DNA of 35,835 nucleotides, from contig JAGCYV010000022.1 in the NCBI GenBank assembly GCA_017960605.1, positions 1 through 35,835 on the forward strand, read 5' to 3'. How positions within the stretch are numbered: position 1 is the stretch's first letter; every line of letters begins with the position of its first letter. The notes beneath the pieces were generated by a model. It saw only the letters and a list, made by a program, of their open reading frames with translations. It did no database searches and was not told the origin of the DNA. A program made the translations under genes and the position numbers. Below, piece after piece: positions 1 to 8,334 of this stretch. Source of the DNA: Bacteroidales bacterium (GTDB taxonomy: Bacteria; Bacteroidota; Bacteroidia; Bacteroidales; P3).

Positions 1-37
1 TAAAAGTGTTGTGCTCTACCTGCTGAGCTACTGAGTC
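1..37 (-). tRNA. tRNA-Lys(UUU), partial at window edge
   Basis: The minus strand repeats the 5' half of the complete tRNA-Lys at 68-140: the same acceptor strand GACTCAG, a D-arm differing at one base (GCAGG instead of GTAGG), and the start of the anticodon stem and loop with CTTTTA. The gene runs off the left edge after the anticodon. It is the second copy of a tandem pair, about 30 bases downstream of the first, and probably shares its transcript. Confidence 0.85.
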
Positions 38-67
38 AGTCATTGCTGACTTGCTGATGGTTGTCTG

Positions 68-140
68 TGACCCAGCTGGGGCTCGAACCCAGGACCCCAA
101 CATTAAAAGTGTTGTGCTCTACCTACTGAGCTACTGAGTC
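68..140 (-). tRNA. tRNA-Lys(UUU)
   Basis: On the minus strand a full cloverleaf folds: acceptor GACTCAG/CTGGGTC (one G-T pair), a D-arm, anticodon stem CAACA/TGTTG around the loop CTTTTAA (anticodon TTT, lysine), and a T-arm with GGTTCGAGCC. The discriminator base is A at position 68. No CCA is encoded after it, so the CCA end must be added by the nucleotidyltransferase. Length is 73 bases. A well-formed promoter lies just upstream at 175-205. Confidence 0.95.
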
Positions 141-174
141 ATTTTGCCAGGCTATCTGCCCGCAAAAGAGTTTG

Positions 175-205
175 CAAAAGTACAACTTTTTTCACACATG
201 GCAAA
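175..205 (-). promoter_or_regulatory. Bacteroidales-type promoter for the tRNA-Lys pair
   Basis: Minus strand: TTTG at 205-202, a 19-base spacer, then TACTTTTG at 182-175, matching TTTG-N19/20-TAnnTTTG of the Bacteroidota primary sigma factor. Transcription would start about 30 bases before the mature tRNA end at 140. Confidence 0.8.
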
Positions 206-292
206 AAAATATGGACACACCACTCGTAATGTGGTCATAAACGTCATGGAAACAGGTGTGTATGGATGATTTTTTTTGTCTTTGAAAAGTCT

Positions 293-1099
293 TTATGGAA
301 CCTTTGGCGGGTCTTGGAAGAGGTCTATTGTTGGTTTTTCGATGGTTGCGGATATGGCAGTATCTGTGGAGTTCGTCTCCTCAGTATTGGCTTCGGTGGC
401 GATATCCACAAAGTCTTTCCAGTTCTTGTTCAAGGGCACATATCGTCCGCGCTCTTCGTAGTGGTTCACCCGTCCGGGACCGATATAGGTAGAGTTCGAG
501 GCTCGTCCATCCTTGTCAATGACAAACCCGTAGAGGTGCACCTCCTCACCGGCCCATTGTTCCGGAAGGCTTACTTTCAGCGACTTACTACGTCTTGCGA
601 CAGGGGCGGACAAGTAACCCTCCTCTCGTCCGGGAGCATAGATGTAGAGATAGACGCTGTCGTCGCCAGAGGCACGAAACGACATCATATTTTTCTCGAA
701 CCCAACGGAAATTGTCTCGTTCTCCTCAAATTTCGGGTTGTGGAAATAGACATCGGCGGCGCTACCCGCAGTCAGGCGCAGTTGGTCGTAATCCACTTCC
801 AGATGGCCTTCGTTGAGGCGAAAATGTTGCTTGTTCTGTTGGATAAAGTAGTTTCCTTCAGTCATCTGAGCCTCGTCGGCCTTCTGCCGCAATCCCAAAC
901 GCAAGGCGTCTGTAGCAGCGGAGGCAAACCGGACCATGCCCACAAACCAGTTGCGTTGCCGTTGTTGTCCTTCGGTGTTGGGATAGTTGATGTGCCTGCA
1001 ATAAGTCCGCAGGCAGGCTTTCCCTTTCCATAGGTAGCCCACCGAGCTGCCCACTCTGCCGATGACAGGGGCACTGTACCCTTGAAGAATGATTCCCAT
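293..1099 (-). CDS. DUF6266 family protein
   Basis: A 268-residue protein of unknown function. The N-terminus (MGIILQGYSAPVIGRVGSSV followed by a W-K-G segment) and the later NPKFEENETI region resemble the DUF6266 proteins common in Bacteroidota; the match is from memory of the family. I chose the ATG at 1099 because the family begins with MG followed by a Gly-rich stretch; the frame stays open 59 codons further upstream, but that part is not family-like. No signal peptide or membrane segment is visible. The C-terminal 30 residues are Thr/Glu-rich and low in complexity. It is transcribed toward the tRNA genes and no partner gene suggests its role. Confidence 0.75.
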   Translation of the reverse strand: MGIILQGYSAPVIGRVGSSVGYLWKGKACLRTYCRHINYPNTEGQQRQRNWFVGMVRFASAATDALRLGLRQKADEAQMTEGNYFIQQNKQHFRLNEGHLEVDYDQLRLTAGSAADVYFHNPKFEENETISVGFEKNMMSFRASGDDSVYLYIYAPGREEGYLSAPVARRSKSLKVSLPEQWAGEEVHLYGFVIDKDGRASNSTYIGPGRVNHYEERGRYVPLNKNWKDFVDIATEANTEETNSTDTAISATIEKPTIDLFQDPPKVP

Positions 1100-1505
1100 A
1101 GTTGTCCTGTTTTGGTTACAAAAAAGAGACTTTCTATCAACATAACGCCACTTTATATTATTTATTGTATGAAAAAAATATTTAAGGAGTAGAGAAGAAG
1201 TATAGAAGGAGTTAACTCTTCTTAAATGCTGAAAAATATTGACTTGCAAAATGACAAAAATGGGTTTGTGGTACAAAAAATCATCTTTTCTTGTCGGCTA
1301 ATCCCTCCCCCTTGGTTAGGCACAATCAACACAATGGTTCAATACTTCAAAAGGAAGCACTATGGAACCTCAATGGAGTATCTATGGAACCATAAGTGTT
1401 TTGTTGCTTAATATCAGGCTACTACATGAGTGTATAATAGCCTAATGCATTGAAAATGTGATTATGGGATCTTCGCCATGGAAACAGGGAGGCAGATAAG
1501 GGAGG
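1100..1505. other. Intergenic region with no gene seen
   Basis: Roughly 400 AT-rich bases between the U32 gene and the DUF6266 gene. I see no convincing coding frame, no TAnnTTTG promoter and no strong terminator. The 10-mer CTATGGAACC occurs twice (1360-1369 and 1382-1391), and TATGGAACC occurs again at 293-301. A short near-palindrome (GGAGTTAACTC) lies near 1207. The significance is unknown. Confidence 0.5.
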
Positions 1506-3332
1506 CTATGCCTTGTAAAAGCGCATGAGGCACTGGCGGCAGTCGAACTCCAGCCGGAGACGTTTCCCGTTGTTGACCAACAGAAGGGTGTCGCCGGGTT
1601 GGATATCGGCTTTCCTCTTCATGGTACCTTTGCCCTGCAAGCAGCATCCCAACTCATATCGTAGGCAGTAGCGTGTGGTCATCAGCGCATGGCCGTCATA
1701 GTCGTGGGTCTTTTCAAGACCATACTCCATTTGCTGTACGCCGTGTCGGCGATAGAAAGTTTCTGCCTTTGAATTGAGGATATTGGCCCTATAGTCAAGC
1801 ACGGGGGTTGGGTAGGCTTTGTCGTTGCGTTCAAAGGGTGAGTCCTTGGGGTGGAAGTGTCTGATTCTATGATTTGTGAGTTCGTCGATGGCTTCTCTGC
1901 GTAAGGCATTAATCTGAGCGGCAGGCAGGAAATAGAGTCCTTGTGTCTCATCAATAATTTGGGAGGCAGAAAAAGGGCTGTCCCCCAGTTTGGAGAGTTG
2001 TTTAACGATGTTTTTGGAGTTGCTATTTGGTTTTTCTGACGGGATGTGGTCGGTAGTGTTTTGAACCGAGACAGAAAGTCCGTCTTCGTCGGTGACATCG
2101 ACAGAAAACCCGTTGTCTGTAGCTCGGAAATGAAGACAGACATCGATGCGGCGCTCAGCACTGCGTCCTTGTAGTTGTTGTTCAAAACGTTGGTCTTGGT
2201 TGCGCCAGAGGGGTGTGCCGACAGGAAGATCGGGCATGCGGTTAGGGGTGATAGTGTCGCCGTGCACCTCGTTGACGAGGAAGCCCTGAAGGCGGCCGTC
2301 AGTATCCAGGTAGCAGATGCCGTCGCTGTTGGAGAGGGGCTCGTTTCCGTTACCACTAACGGAGAAGGTTCGCCGACCGACGGCTGTTACCTTGCCGACA
2401 GGTTTGCCCATCGATTTGGGTGTGGCGAAGTTGGCCATGGGTTGACGCTCGCGAAGGAAGTAGTCGGTATAGCCACGGTTAAAGGTGCGTTCGGGGTCGG
2501 GAATGAAATGGTATGTGATATGTCCGGAAGAGGACTTCTGTCCGCCAGACATCATGCTATCAAGCAGTTGTCTGTAGTAGGAGGTGATATTCTTCACATA
2601 GACGAGATCTTTCAGGCGTCCCTCGATTTTAAAGGAGGTGATGCCTGCATCTATCATATTATGAAGTTGTTGACTTGCATTGAAGTCCCGAAGTGAAAGT
2701 AAGTGACGATCTTTGAGTATCTGTCGGCCATCGGCTGTGACGAGGTCATAGCTGCTGCGGCAGGGTTGCGAGCAACAGCCTCGGTTTCCGCTGCGATCTG
2801 TCAGATACTGACTGAGATAGCATTGCCCGCTGTAGCTTACGCACAGGGCTCCATGGACGAATGCTTCGAGGTCTGCAGAGGTCTCCTTGCGGATGGTACG
2901 TATCTGCTCCAGAGAAGTTTCGCGGGCGAGGATGATGCGCTTGAATCCTACTGATTCCATGAATTTTATCCGCTCTATCGAGGCGTTGTGGCATTGTGTG
3001 CTGGCGTGCAGTTCGATGGGAGGTAGGTCGCACTCCAGCAGCCCGAGGTCTTGAATGATGAGGGCATCGATCCCTATGTTGTACAGTTGCCGAATCATTC
3101 TCACCGCATCCTCAATCTCGTCATCAAAAAGCAGGGTATTGACAGTGGCAAAGACTTTGGCCCGATAAAGATGGGCATATTGTACCAGTTTTTCGATGTC
3201 TTCCAAGGTATTGGTGGCGTTTGCACGGGCACCAAAGGCAGGGGCTCCAATGTAGAGAGCATCGGCACCGTGGTTCACGGCTTCGCGTCCGAATTCCGGG
3301 TTCTTGGCTGGGGACAGCAGTTCCAATTTCAT
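1506..3332 (-). CDS. U32 family protein, RlhA-like (23S rRNA C hydroxylation or collagenase-type)
   Basis: A 608-residue member of peptidase family U32. The N-terminus MKLELLSPAKNPEFGREAV, the LHASTQCHN segment, the Cys-rich signature GNRGCCSQPCRSSYDL (about residues 182-197) and SFKIEGRLKDLVYV are typical. A second domain (about 390-520) containing FSASQIIDE and ALRREAIDEL resembles the collagenase-like region of E. coli RlhA. RlhA makes 5-hydroxycytidine in 23S rRNA; many homologues are simply called collagenase-like proteases. The length is close to RlhA (about 650). The conserved cysteines may hold an iron-sulfur cluster, which is inference. The gene is divergent from the thioesterase-aroB pair. 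The rRNA-modifying role is more likely than protease activity. Confidence 0.85.
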   Translation of the reverse strand: MKLELLSPAKNPEFGREAVNHGADALYIGAPAFGARANATNTLEDIEKLVQYAHLYRAKVFATVNTLLFDDEIEDAVRMIRQLYNIGIDALIIQDLGLLECDLPPIELHASTQCHNASIERIKFMESVGFKRIILARETSLEQIRTIRKETSADLEAFVHGALCVSYSGQCYLSQYLTDRSGNRGCCSQPCRSSYDLVTADGRQILKDRHLLSLRDFNASQQLHNMIDAGITSFKIEGRLKDLVYVKNITSYYRQLLDSMMSGGQKSSSGHITYHFIPDPERTFNRGYTDYFLRERQPMANFATPKSMGKPVGKVTAVGRRTFSVSGNGNEPLSNSDGICYLDTDGRLQGFLVNEVHGDTITPNRMPDLPVGTPLWRNQDQRFEQQLQGRSAERRIDVCLHFRATDNGFSVDVTDEDGLSVSVQNTTDHIPSEKPNSNSKNIVKQLSKLGDSPFSASQIIDETQGLYFLPAAQINALRREAIDELTNHRIRHFHPKDSPFERNDKAYPTPVLDYRANILNSKAETFYRRHGVQQMEYGLEKTHDYDGHALMTTRYCLRYELGCCLQGKGTMKRKADIQPGDTLLLVNNGKRLRLEFDCRQCLMRFYKA

Positions 3333-3376
3333 ACTTTAAATAACGATTCTGTCGGCTGTTTATTGTTTTTTTTTTG

Positions 3377-3384
3377 TATCTTTG
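3377..3384 (+). promoter_or_regulatory. -7 box of the thioesterase-aroB promoter
   Basis: TATCTTTG matches TAnnTTTG and ends 23 bases before the ATG at 3408. The -33 element is weak; the region upstream is a T-run. The short leader is typical of the phylum. Confidence 0.6.
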
Positions 3385-3407
3385 CATTCTCAAAATGTGG
3401 AAACAAA

Positions 3408-3794
3408 ATGGTTGAAATTGGAATCAAAGGTCGTCTGGAGCAGACGGTGACGCCCGAGATGTCGGCTGCCCGTGTCGGTAGCGGTTTGGTGGATGTATTC
3501 GCAACCCCCATGATGATTGCTCTCGTCGAAAAAACCTGTAACGAGAGCGTGCTGCCTTGTCTTGAGGATGGTCAGGGAACGGTGGGTACATTGGTCAATG
3601 TGTCGCACACGGCCGCCACACCGATGGGTATGCGAGTATGGTGCGAAAGCGAATTGGTTGAAGTTGACCGCCGTCGCTTGGTGTTCAAGGTGAAAGCTTT
3701 CGACGAGTGCGGCATTATCGGCGAAGGTATCCATGAAAGGTTTATCATTGACACTGTGAAATTTGAAGCCAAAGTTCAAGCAAAAAAGAAATGA
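3408..3794 (+). CDS. Thioesterase family protein (hotdog fold, FlK-like)
   Basis: A 128-residue single-domain protein resembling the fluoroacetyl-CoA-thioesterase-like hotdog family, which hydrolyses acyl-CoA esters. Features seen: VTPEMSAARVGSGLVDVFAT near the N-terminus, then MMIALVEKTCN, GTVGTLVNVSHTAATPMGM (about residues 57-75), and a C-terminal beta segment with ERFIIDTVKF. I chose the ATG at 3408 because the family-like sequence begins there and a -7 box lies just upstream; the longer open frame overlaps the divergent U32 gene. It overlaps aroB by ATGA (3791-3794), so the two are translationally coupled. The physiological substrate is unknown. Confidence 0.8.
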   Translation: MVEIGIKGRLEQTVTPEMSAARVGSGLVDVFATPMMIALVEKTCNESVLPCLEDGQGTVGTLVNVSHTAATPMGMRVWCESELVEVDRRRLVFKVKAFDECGIIGEGIHERFIIDTVKFEAKVQAKKK

Positions 3795-4813
3795 AGAATA
3801 ATAAGATGGTCTATGGTGGCCTGTCAGCTTTGGGACGGGAACTGAAGAAAGAGGAATGGTGGGATGCGAAGTATGTCATTCTGGTGGATGAGAACACATT
3901 CCAGCATTGCCTGTCACGGCTGATAGGTTATGTTGAGGTCTTGCAGGAGGCCGAATTCATAGAAGTGCCTGTCGGCGAAGAATGCAAGAGCCTTGAGGTA
4001 GCGACGCAGGTCTGGCAAACGCTTCTTGAGAGTGAGGCCGACCGCAACACGGTGATTGTCAATCTCGGCGGTGGCTGTGTGTGCGATTTGGGTGGCTATG
4101 TGGCCGCCGGATACAAGCGTGGTATCCGACATATCAACGTCCCCACCACATTGCTGGCCATGACCGATGCTGCCATTGGAGGCAAGACGGCTATCAATCT
4201 CGATGGGGTGAAAAATGTCGTGGGTCATTTCTATTCACCTAGGCTAACAGTCATAGAACCAATGTTCTTGGATACTCTTCCACGAGAGGAACTCCTCAAT
4301 GGAAAGATGGAGATGGTTAAGACCGCCGCGGTGGCTGATAGTTTGTTGTTTGAACGGTTGATTGTGGATGAGGCGGTTGCCAGACAGCAGATTATAGAGG
4401 TGGCACGTATCAAGAACCGCATCGTCAAAGCCGACCCTTACGACCGCTCAATTAGACACATCCTGAATTTTGGACACACCTTCGGCCATGCTGTTGAGAT
4501 GTATTCTCAGTTGCCTCACGGGCTTGCCGTCGGGGTGGGAATGTTGGCGGCCATGTATCTTTCCGTGAAGAAACTTGGCCTTTCTGAAGATGTGTATCAC
4601 ACTTATTCCAGGTGGTTTAAACGTCATGCCGATGTTCCTCGCTACACGCTGAAGGATATCGAACACATGTTGCCTTTGATGCGACAGGACAAAAAAAACA
4701 CCGCAGGCGAACTGCGGTGTGTGCTGTTGCAAGAATCGGGCGCTGCGGTGATCGACGTTGCGGTGTCAGACCATGAAGTCCGCGATGCATTCCTGCATCT
4801 GAATGCGGTTTAG
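3791..4813 (+). CDS. aroB: 3-dehydroquinate synthase
   Basis: Converts DAHP to 3-dehydroquinate, the second step of the shikimate pathway, using NAD and a divalent metal in the cytoplasm. The 340 residues match the usual length. Motifs seen: [21 protein letters not shown] (NAD/substrate region, about 91-110), [20 protein letters not shown] (117-136), [18 protein letters not shown] (E174 is a probable metal ligand), [12 protein letters not shown] (H229, H233) and LPHG (H243). The residue after this HG is Leu where many homologues have Glu or Tyr. The start codon lies in the ATGA overlap with the thioesterase gene. The 3' end overlaps the convergent kal gene by four bases. Confidence 0.95.
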   Translation: MKNNKMVYGGLSALGRELKKEEWWDAKYVILVDENTFQHCLSRLIGYVEVLQEAEFIEVPVGEECKSLEVATQVWQTLLESEADRNTVIVNLGGGCVCDLGGYVAAGYKRGIRHINVPTTLLAMTDAAIGGKTAINLDGVKNVVGHFYSPRLTVIEPMFLDTLPREELLNGKMEMVKTAAVADSLLFERLIVDEAVARQQIIEVARIKNRIVKADPYDRSIRHILNFGHTFGHAVEMYSQLPHGLAVGVGMLAAMYLSVKKLGLSEDVYHTYSRWFKRHADVPRYTLKDIEHMLPLMRQDKKNTAGELRCVLLQESGAAVIDVAVSDHEVRDAFLHLNAV

Positions 4814-5202
4814 TTGTTTTTGCGCTGACAATTCTTCGGAGTCACGCAGGTACCGGTGGCGCGGCACACGAGAATCTTCTCTTCAAGCACATCGGCGGCG
4901 CTGTCGCTGATGTCGGGGCGGGTCTTGATGACCTTGTAGGCCTCGAAGCTCATCTTGCGGCTGGTGTTGCCAACGTGAGTGATTTCGCCGTAGGCTTCGA
5001 TATAGTCGCCGGCATAGACCGGTGCCTTGAACTCGACCATGTCATAGGCACAGAAGAGGCCTTCGTCGCCGTCTTGGATGATGAGAAGTTCGGTGGCGAC
5101 ATCGCCAAAGAGGTGGAGCATGTGGGCACCATCGACGAGGTTGCCGCCGTAGTGGGCATCCTTGGCGCTCATGCGAACGCGGAGCATAGATTTAACTGCC
5201 AT
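4810..5202 (-). CDS. kal: 3-aminobutyryl-CoA ammonia-lyase-like hotdog protein
   Basis: Kal removes ammonia from L-3-aminobutyryl-CoA to give crotonyl-CoA in the lysine fermentation pathway of fusobacteria, clostridia and some Bacteroidales. The 130-residue protein carries the features I recall for Kal: [20 protein letters not shown] near the N-terminus, [24 protein letters not shown], the hotdog segment [20 protein letters not shown], and [10 protein letters not shown] near the C-terminus. It starts four bases after the atoD stop, so the two form an operon. No Shine-Dalgarno sequence is visible. Other hotdog thioesterases are the alternative, but the pairing with a CoA-transferase subunit favours Kal. 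The rest of the pathway (kamA, kamDE, kdd, kce) is not in this window. Confidence 0.8.
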   Translation of the reverse strand: MAVKSMLRVRMSAKDAHYGGNLVDGAHMLHLFGDVATELLIIQDGDEGLFCAYDMVEFKAPVYAGDYIEAYGEITHVGNTSRKMSFEAYKVIKTRPDISDSAADVLEEKILVCRATGTCVTPKNCQRKNN

Positions 5203-5206
5203 AATA

Positions 5207-5854
5207 TTATTTTTTAATCACGTAATCAACGAAGATACCGGGAGTCTTGACGTTCTCGGGAGCGATGGCGCCGGCGGCGACAATCTCTTGAGGCTCGACA
5301 ATGACGGTGTCGGCGGCAGTGGCCATCATGGGGCTGAAGTTCTGGCTGGTGCCCTTATAAACCAAGTTGCCGCTCTCGTCGGCGATGTTGGCGCCAATGA
5401 TGGCGACATCGGCACGGACTGGTTTTTCGAGAAGGTATTCCTTGCCATCGACAGTCACTTTCTGCTTGCCGTTCTCCACGACGGTGCCGAGACCGGTCTG
5501 GGTCAGTACACCGCCCAAGCCTGCACCAGCGGCACGGATTTGCTCGGCCAAGGTGCCCTGAGGCTGAAGGGTCACCTTCAACTCGCCGGCATTCATCTGG
5601 TCGATGGTGTTGTTGTTGGTGCCAATATGGGTGGCGATGAGGGCTTTCACCTGATGGTTGGTGATGAGTTTGCCAACGCCGACCTCGGGATAGGCGGTGT
5701 CGTTGCAAATGATGGTCAGGTCTTTGACGTTGCGAGCCACGAGTTCGTCAATGAGGGCGATGGGGTTGCCCACACCGAGGAATCCTCCAACCATAACGGT
5801 CATGCCGTCGTGAATCATGTCGGCGGCCTCTTTTACAGTGACAAATTTCTTCAT
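5207..5854 (-). CDS. atoD: CoA-transferase alpha subunit (acetoacetate:butyrate/acetate type)
   Basis: Family I CoA-transferase subunit A, 215 residues. It carries [11 protein letters not shown] (about 21-31, the CoA-transferase signature 1), [39 protein letters not shown], and [19 protein letters not shown]. With its beta partner it would move CoA between butyrate or acetate and acetoacetate, a step that closes lysine fermentation. The catalytic glutamate is on the beta subunit, which is not encoded beside it: upstream lies a divergent secreted-protein gene and downstream lies kal. The alpha subunit alone should not be active. It has its own promoter (5901-5908). Confidence 0.9.
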   Translation of the reverse strand: MKKFVTVKEAADMIHDGMTVMVGGFLGVGNPIALIDELVARNVKDLTIICNDTAYPEVGVGKLITNHQVKALIATHIGTNNNTIDQMNAGELKVTLQPQGTLAEQIRAAGAGLGGVLTQTGLGTVVENGKQKVTVDGKEYLLEKPVRADVAIIGANIADESGNLVYKGTSQNFSPMMATAADTVIVEPQEIVAAGAIAPENVKTPGIFVDYVIKK

Positions 5855-5900
5855 AATAATATACTGTTTTGTTGTTTTTTGCGTTATTGATTTCGAAGTG

Positions 5901-5908
5901 CAAATATA
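5901..5908 (-). promoter_or_regulatory. -7 box for the atoD-kal operon
   Basis: Minus strand TATATTTG matches TAnnTTTG, 46 bases before the atoD ATG. No good -33 TTTG at the usual distance; the upstream sequence is T-rich. Confidence 0.6.
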
Positions 5909-5935
5909 CTACTTTTTTGGCAATTGGAAAAAAAA

Positions 5936-5967
5936 TTTGCTCAGATGCCGAAATATGAGTACTTTTG
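5936..5967 (+). promoter_or_regulatory. Promoter for the 5992-8267 gene group
   Basis: TTTG at 5936-5939, 20-base spacer, TACTTTTG at 5960-5967: a near-ideal Bacteroidales promoter, 24 bases before the ATG at 5992. It is arranged back to back with the atoD promoter. Confidence 0.8.
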
Positions 5968-5991
5968 CATTTTGAATCTAAATGTAATAAG

Positions 5992-6624
5992 ATGAAAAAA
6001 ACGCTGATTTTTGCCACAATAATGATGCTTTTCGGCATCATGGCGAACGCGCAGGAATATATTGAACCCACCGAAAAGTGGAAAGTGTCCGAGGTCTGGG
6101 GCAACAACTATCATGGCTGGTCGTTCCATCAGGACTGGGAGGTGGATTTTACTGTCGAGAACCAGGACGGCCGTTTCACCCCCACCGATGCCGAAATTGC
6201 GGAGGCTGAGCGTCTGATTCAGAAACGCATCGCCTATCTGAACCGAGACCATTACAATCAGCAAGGGATGTGCCCCGTTATCGACGAGCACATGCGCATG
6301 TACCGCCGCCAGTATGTGGGATTCACCAACGACCGTGGCGACCATATTATCTGGGCCAATTTCCTTTGGGACGATAATCTGACCGACGAGCGTCTGGGCT
6401 CCGACGTGTTGCTCACCAAGGGAGGCTGCGGCCATTTCTGGCATATCAAGTGCAATCTTACCACCAAGAAGGTCTATGGTCTCGAGGTCAACGAGAGCGG
6501 CGACACTGAATACCTGCCGCGTCTGGCCAAACCGAAACCGCGCATCAGCAAGTCGAAGAGCAACAAGAAGCTGAAGGTGCGCAAGACCGGTATCATCCAC
6601 ACTGAGGCGGAGAAACAGTTCTAA
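5992..6624 (+). CDS. Secreted protein of unknown function
   Basis: A 210-residue protein that I do not recognise. A signal peptide is clear: MKKTLIFATIMMLFGIMANA followed by QE, with an A-x-A type cleavage site. The mature part is rich in Trp, Tyr and His (WGNNYHGWSFHQDWEVDF; GCGHFWHIKCNLTTKKVYGL), has two cysteines in GCGHFWHIKC (a possible disulfide or metal site), and ends with a basic Lys/Arg-rich tail (about 170-200). I chose the ATG at 5992 because the signal peptide begins there and the promoter is 24 bases upstream. It is the first gene of a tight group with the GtrA protein and the aminotransferase (gaps of 3 and 2 bases). Confidence 0.75.
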   Translation: MKKTLIFATIMMLFGIMANAQEYIEPTEKWKVSEVWGNNYHGWSFHQDWEVDFTVENQDGRFTPTDAEIAEAERLIQKRIAYLNRDHYNQQGMCPVIDEHMRMYRRQYVGFTNDRGDHIIWANFLWDDNLTDERLGSDVLLTKGGCGHFWHIKCNLTTKKVYGLEVNESGDTEYLPRLAKPKPRISKSKSNKKLKVRKTGIIHTEAEKQF

Positions 6625-6627
6625 TCG

Positions 6628-7062
6628 ATGGAGCTGCGGCCGCTCATCCTTAAGTTTTTGAAGTTCGGTATCGTCGGCGCCAGTGGCATGCTGGTGGATT
6701 TCGGCGTACTTATACTGATGCGCGACGGGGTGGGGCTGCCCGACCTGTGGGCCAACACCATCAGTTTCACCTGTGCCGCCACAAGCAACTATTTCCTCAA
6801 TCACATCTGGACATTCCGCAGCAAGGACAAACAGGTGGGGGTAGAGTATTTGAAGTTCTTGCTGGTGAGTGTAGTCGGTCTGGGAATCAACAACGGAGTG
6901 CTGTTCCTCTCGTCGCATCTCTGGCCCGAGGCTTACAATGCAAGCATCACCCTTTTGGGGATGAACATCGACGTATTCTATCTCTTCAAACTGTTGGCCA
7001 TCGCCATTACCACCATTTGGAATTTCTTCGGAAACATGTTGTTTACGTTTAAACAAAAATAA
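6628..7062 (+). CDS. GtrA family membrane protein
   Basis: A 144-residue integral membrane protein with four hydrophobic segments (about residues 10-30, 42-62, 76-98 and 112-137). The pattern LKFLKFGIVGASGMLVDFGV followed by FTCAATSNYFLNHIWTFRSK and the C-terminal NFFGNMLFTFKQK is characteristic of GtrA/DPMS-type proteins. These are thought to help move polyprenyl-phosphate-linked sugars across the inner membrane for cell-surface glycosylation. The partner glycosyltransferase is not adjacent. The start codon is three bases after the previous stop, and the aminotransferase begins two bases after its end. Confidence 0.9.
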   Translation: MELRPLILKFLKFGIVGASGMLVDFGVLILMRDGVGLPDLWANTISFTCAATSNYFLNHIWTFRSKDKQVGVEYLKFLLVSVVGLGINNGVLFLSSHLWPEAYNASITLLGMNIDVFYLFKLLAIAITTIWNFFGNMLFTFKQK

Positions 7063-7064
7063 TC

Positions 7065-8267
7065 ATGGAAATCTTATCAAACCGCATCCTCAATATGGCC
7101 GAGAGCGAGACTCTCGCCATGACCGCCAAAGCCCGCGAGCTCAAAGCCCAGGGCAAAGACGTCATCAGCCTCTCTATCGGCGAGCCCGACTTCAACACCC
7201 CCGAAGTGGTGAAGGAAGCCGCCAAAAAGGCCATCGACGACAATTTTACCCACTATCCCCCTGTGCCCGGCTATGCCGACCTTAAGGAAGCCATCTGCAC
7301 CAAGCTGAAACGTGACAACAACCTCGAGTACAAGCCCGAGCAGATTGTTGTCTCCACCGGTGCCAAGCAGAGTCTCTTCCAGGTAGTGCAGTGTCTCATC
7401 AATCCTGGCGACGAGGTGATTATCCCCACTCCCTTCTGGGTCTCCTACAAGGAGTTCGTCCGTCTGGCCGAGGGCAAGTGTGTCTTTGTACCGACCAAGC
7501 TTGAGAACGACTTCAAAGTCACTCCCGAGCAGCTCGAAGCCGCCATCACTCCCTGTACCAAGCTCATCATGTTCTCCAGCCCCAGCAACCCCACGGGTAT
7601 GCTCTACACCAAGGAGGAGTTGAAAGGCATTGCCGAGGTCGTCGCCCGTCATGAGAACCTCTTCGTTATGGCCGACGAGATTTACGAGCACATCAACTTT
7701 GTGGGCAAACACGAATCCATCGCCCAGTTCCCCGAGGTCAAGGAGCGCGTCATCACCGTCAACGGTGTCGCCAAGGGCTTCGCCATGACCGGCTGGCGTA
7801 TCGGCTTCATTGCCGCCCCCACCGTCATCGCCAAGGCTGCCAACAAGCTGCAGGGCCAGGTGACCAGTGCCACCTGCTCCATCGCTCAGAAGGCCACCGT
7901 ATGTGCCATGCTCATGGACCCCAAGACATCCAAGGACATCATCGACATGCGCAACATCTTCCAGCAGCGGCGCGACATGGTCTATAAGCTGCTGTGCGAC
8001 ATCCCCGGCCTCAAGGTTCGCCTGCCGCAGGGTGCTTTCTATTTCTTCCCCGACTGCAGCTCCTACTACGGCAAGAGTTACAACGGCACCAAGATTGAGA
8101 ACAGTACCGATATGGCATTCTACCTTCTCAATGAGGCGGGCGTGGCCACGGTCATGGGTTCCGCCTTCGGCGATGACAGTTGCATCCGCCTCTCCTACGC
8201 CACCAGCGAGGACCTCCTTCGCGAAGCCCTCCGTCGCATCAAAGAAGCTCTGGCCAAGTTGCAGTAA
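7065..8267 (+). CDS. Aspartate aminotransferase, class I PLP-dependent
   Basis: A 400-residue cytoplasmic aminotransferase of the aspartate aminotransferase Ib type, interconverting aspartate/2-oxoglutarate and oxaloacetate/glutamate. Visible landmarks: SLSIGEPDFNTPEV (36-48), STGAKQSLFQ, SSPSNPTG (171-178, with N175), ADEIYEHINF (D204, Y207), VAKGFAMTGWRIGF with the PLP-binding K237 and R245, and the C-terminal CIRLSYATS with R375, which should hold the substrate alpha-carboxylate. The residue before K237 is Ala where Ser is usual. Codon choice is strongly biased to C-ending codons compared with flanking genes, suggesting high expression. It is the last gene before the terminator at 8285-8322. 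Confidence 0.92.
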   Translation: MEILSNRILNMAESETLAMTAKARELKAQGKDVISLSIGEPDFNTPEVVKEAAKKAIDDNFTHYPPVPGYADLKEAICTKLKRDNNLEYKPEQIVVSTGAKQSLFQVVQCLINPGDEVIIPTPFWVSYKEFVRLAEGKCVFVPTKLENDFKVTPEQLEAAITPCTKLIMFSSPSNPTGMLYTKEELKGIAEVVARHENLFVMADEIYEHINFVGKHESIAQFPEVKERVITVNGVAKGFAMTGWRIGFIAAPTVIAKAANKLQGQVTSATCSIAQKATVCAMLMDPKTSKDIIDMRNIFQQRRDMVYKLLCDIPGLKVRLPQGAFYFFPDCSSYYGKSYNGTKIENSTDMAFYLLNEAGVATVMGSAFGDDSCIRLSYATSEDLLREALRRIKEALAKLQ

Positions 8268-8284
8268 ATGATTCTATCTATAAG

Positions 8285-8322
8285 AAATGGGTTGTCGGCG
8301 TTCGTCGGCAACCCATTTTTTT
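8285..8322 (+). terminator. Rho-independent terminator after the aminotransferase gene
   Basis: The stem AAATGGGTTG/CAACCCATTT (8285-8294 with 8309-8318) is extended inward by TCGGC/GTCGG-type pairs and followed by a run of seven T ending at 8322. It separates this group from the convergent gene at 8335. Confidence 0.85.
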
Positions 8323-8334
8323 GGGGATATTAAA

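Noticed and set aside
266-1033. A 255-codon plus-strand frame over the DUF6266 gene
   Set aside because: Antisense shadow; the minus-strand product has the family-like sequence.
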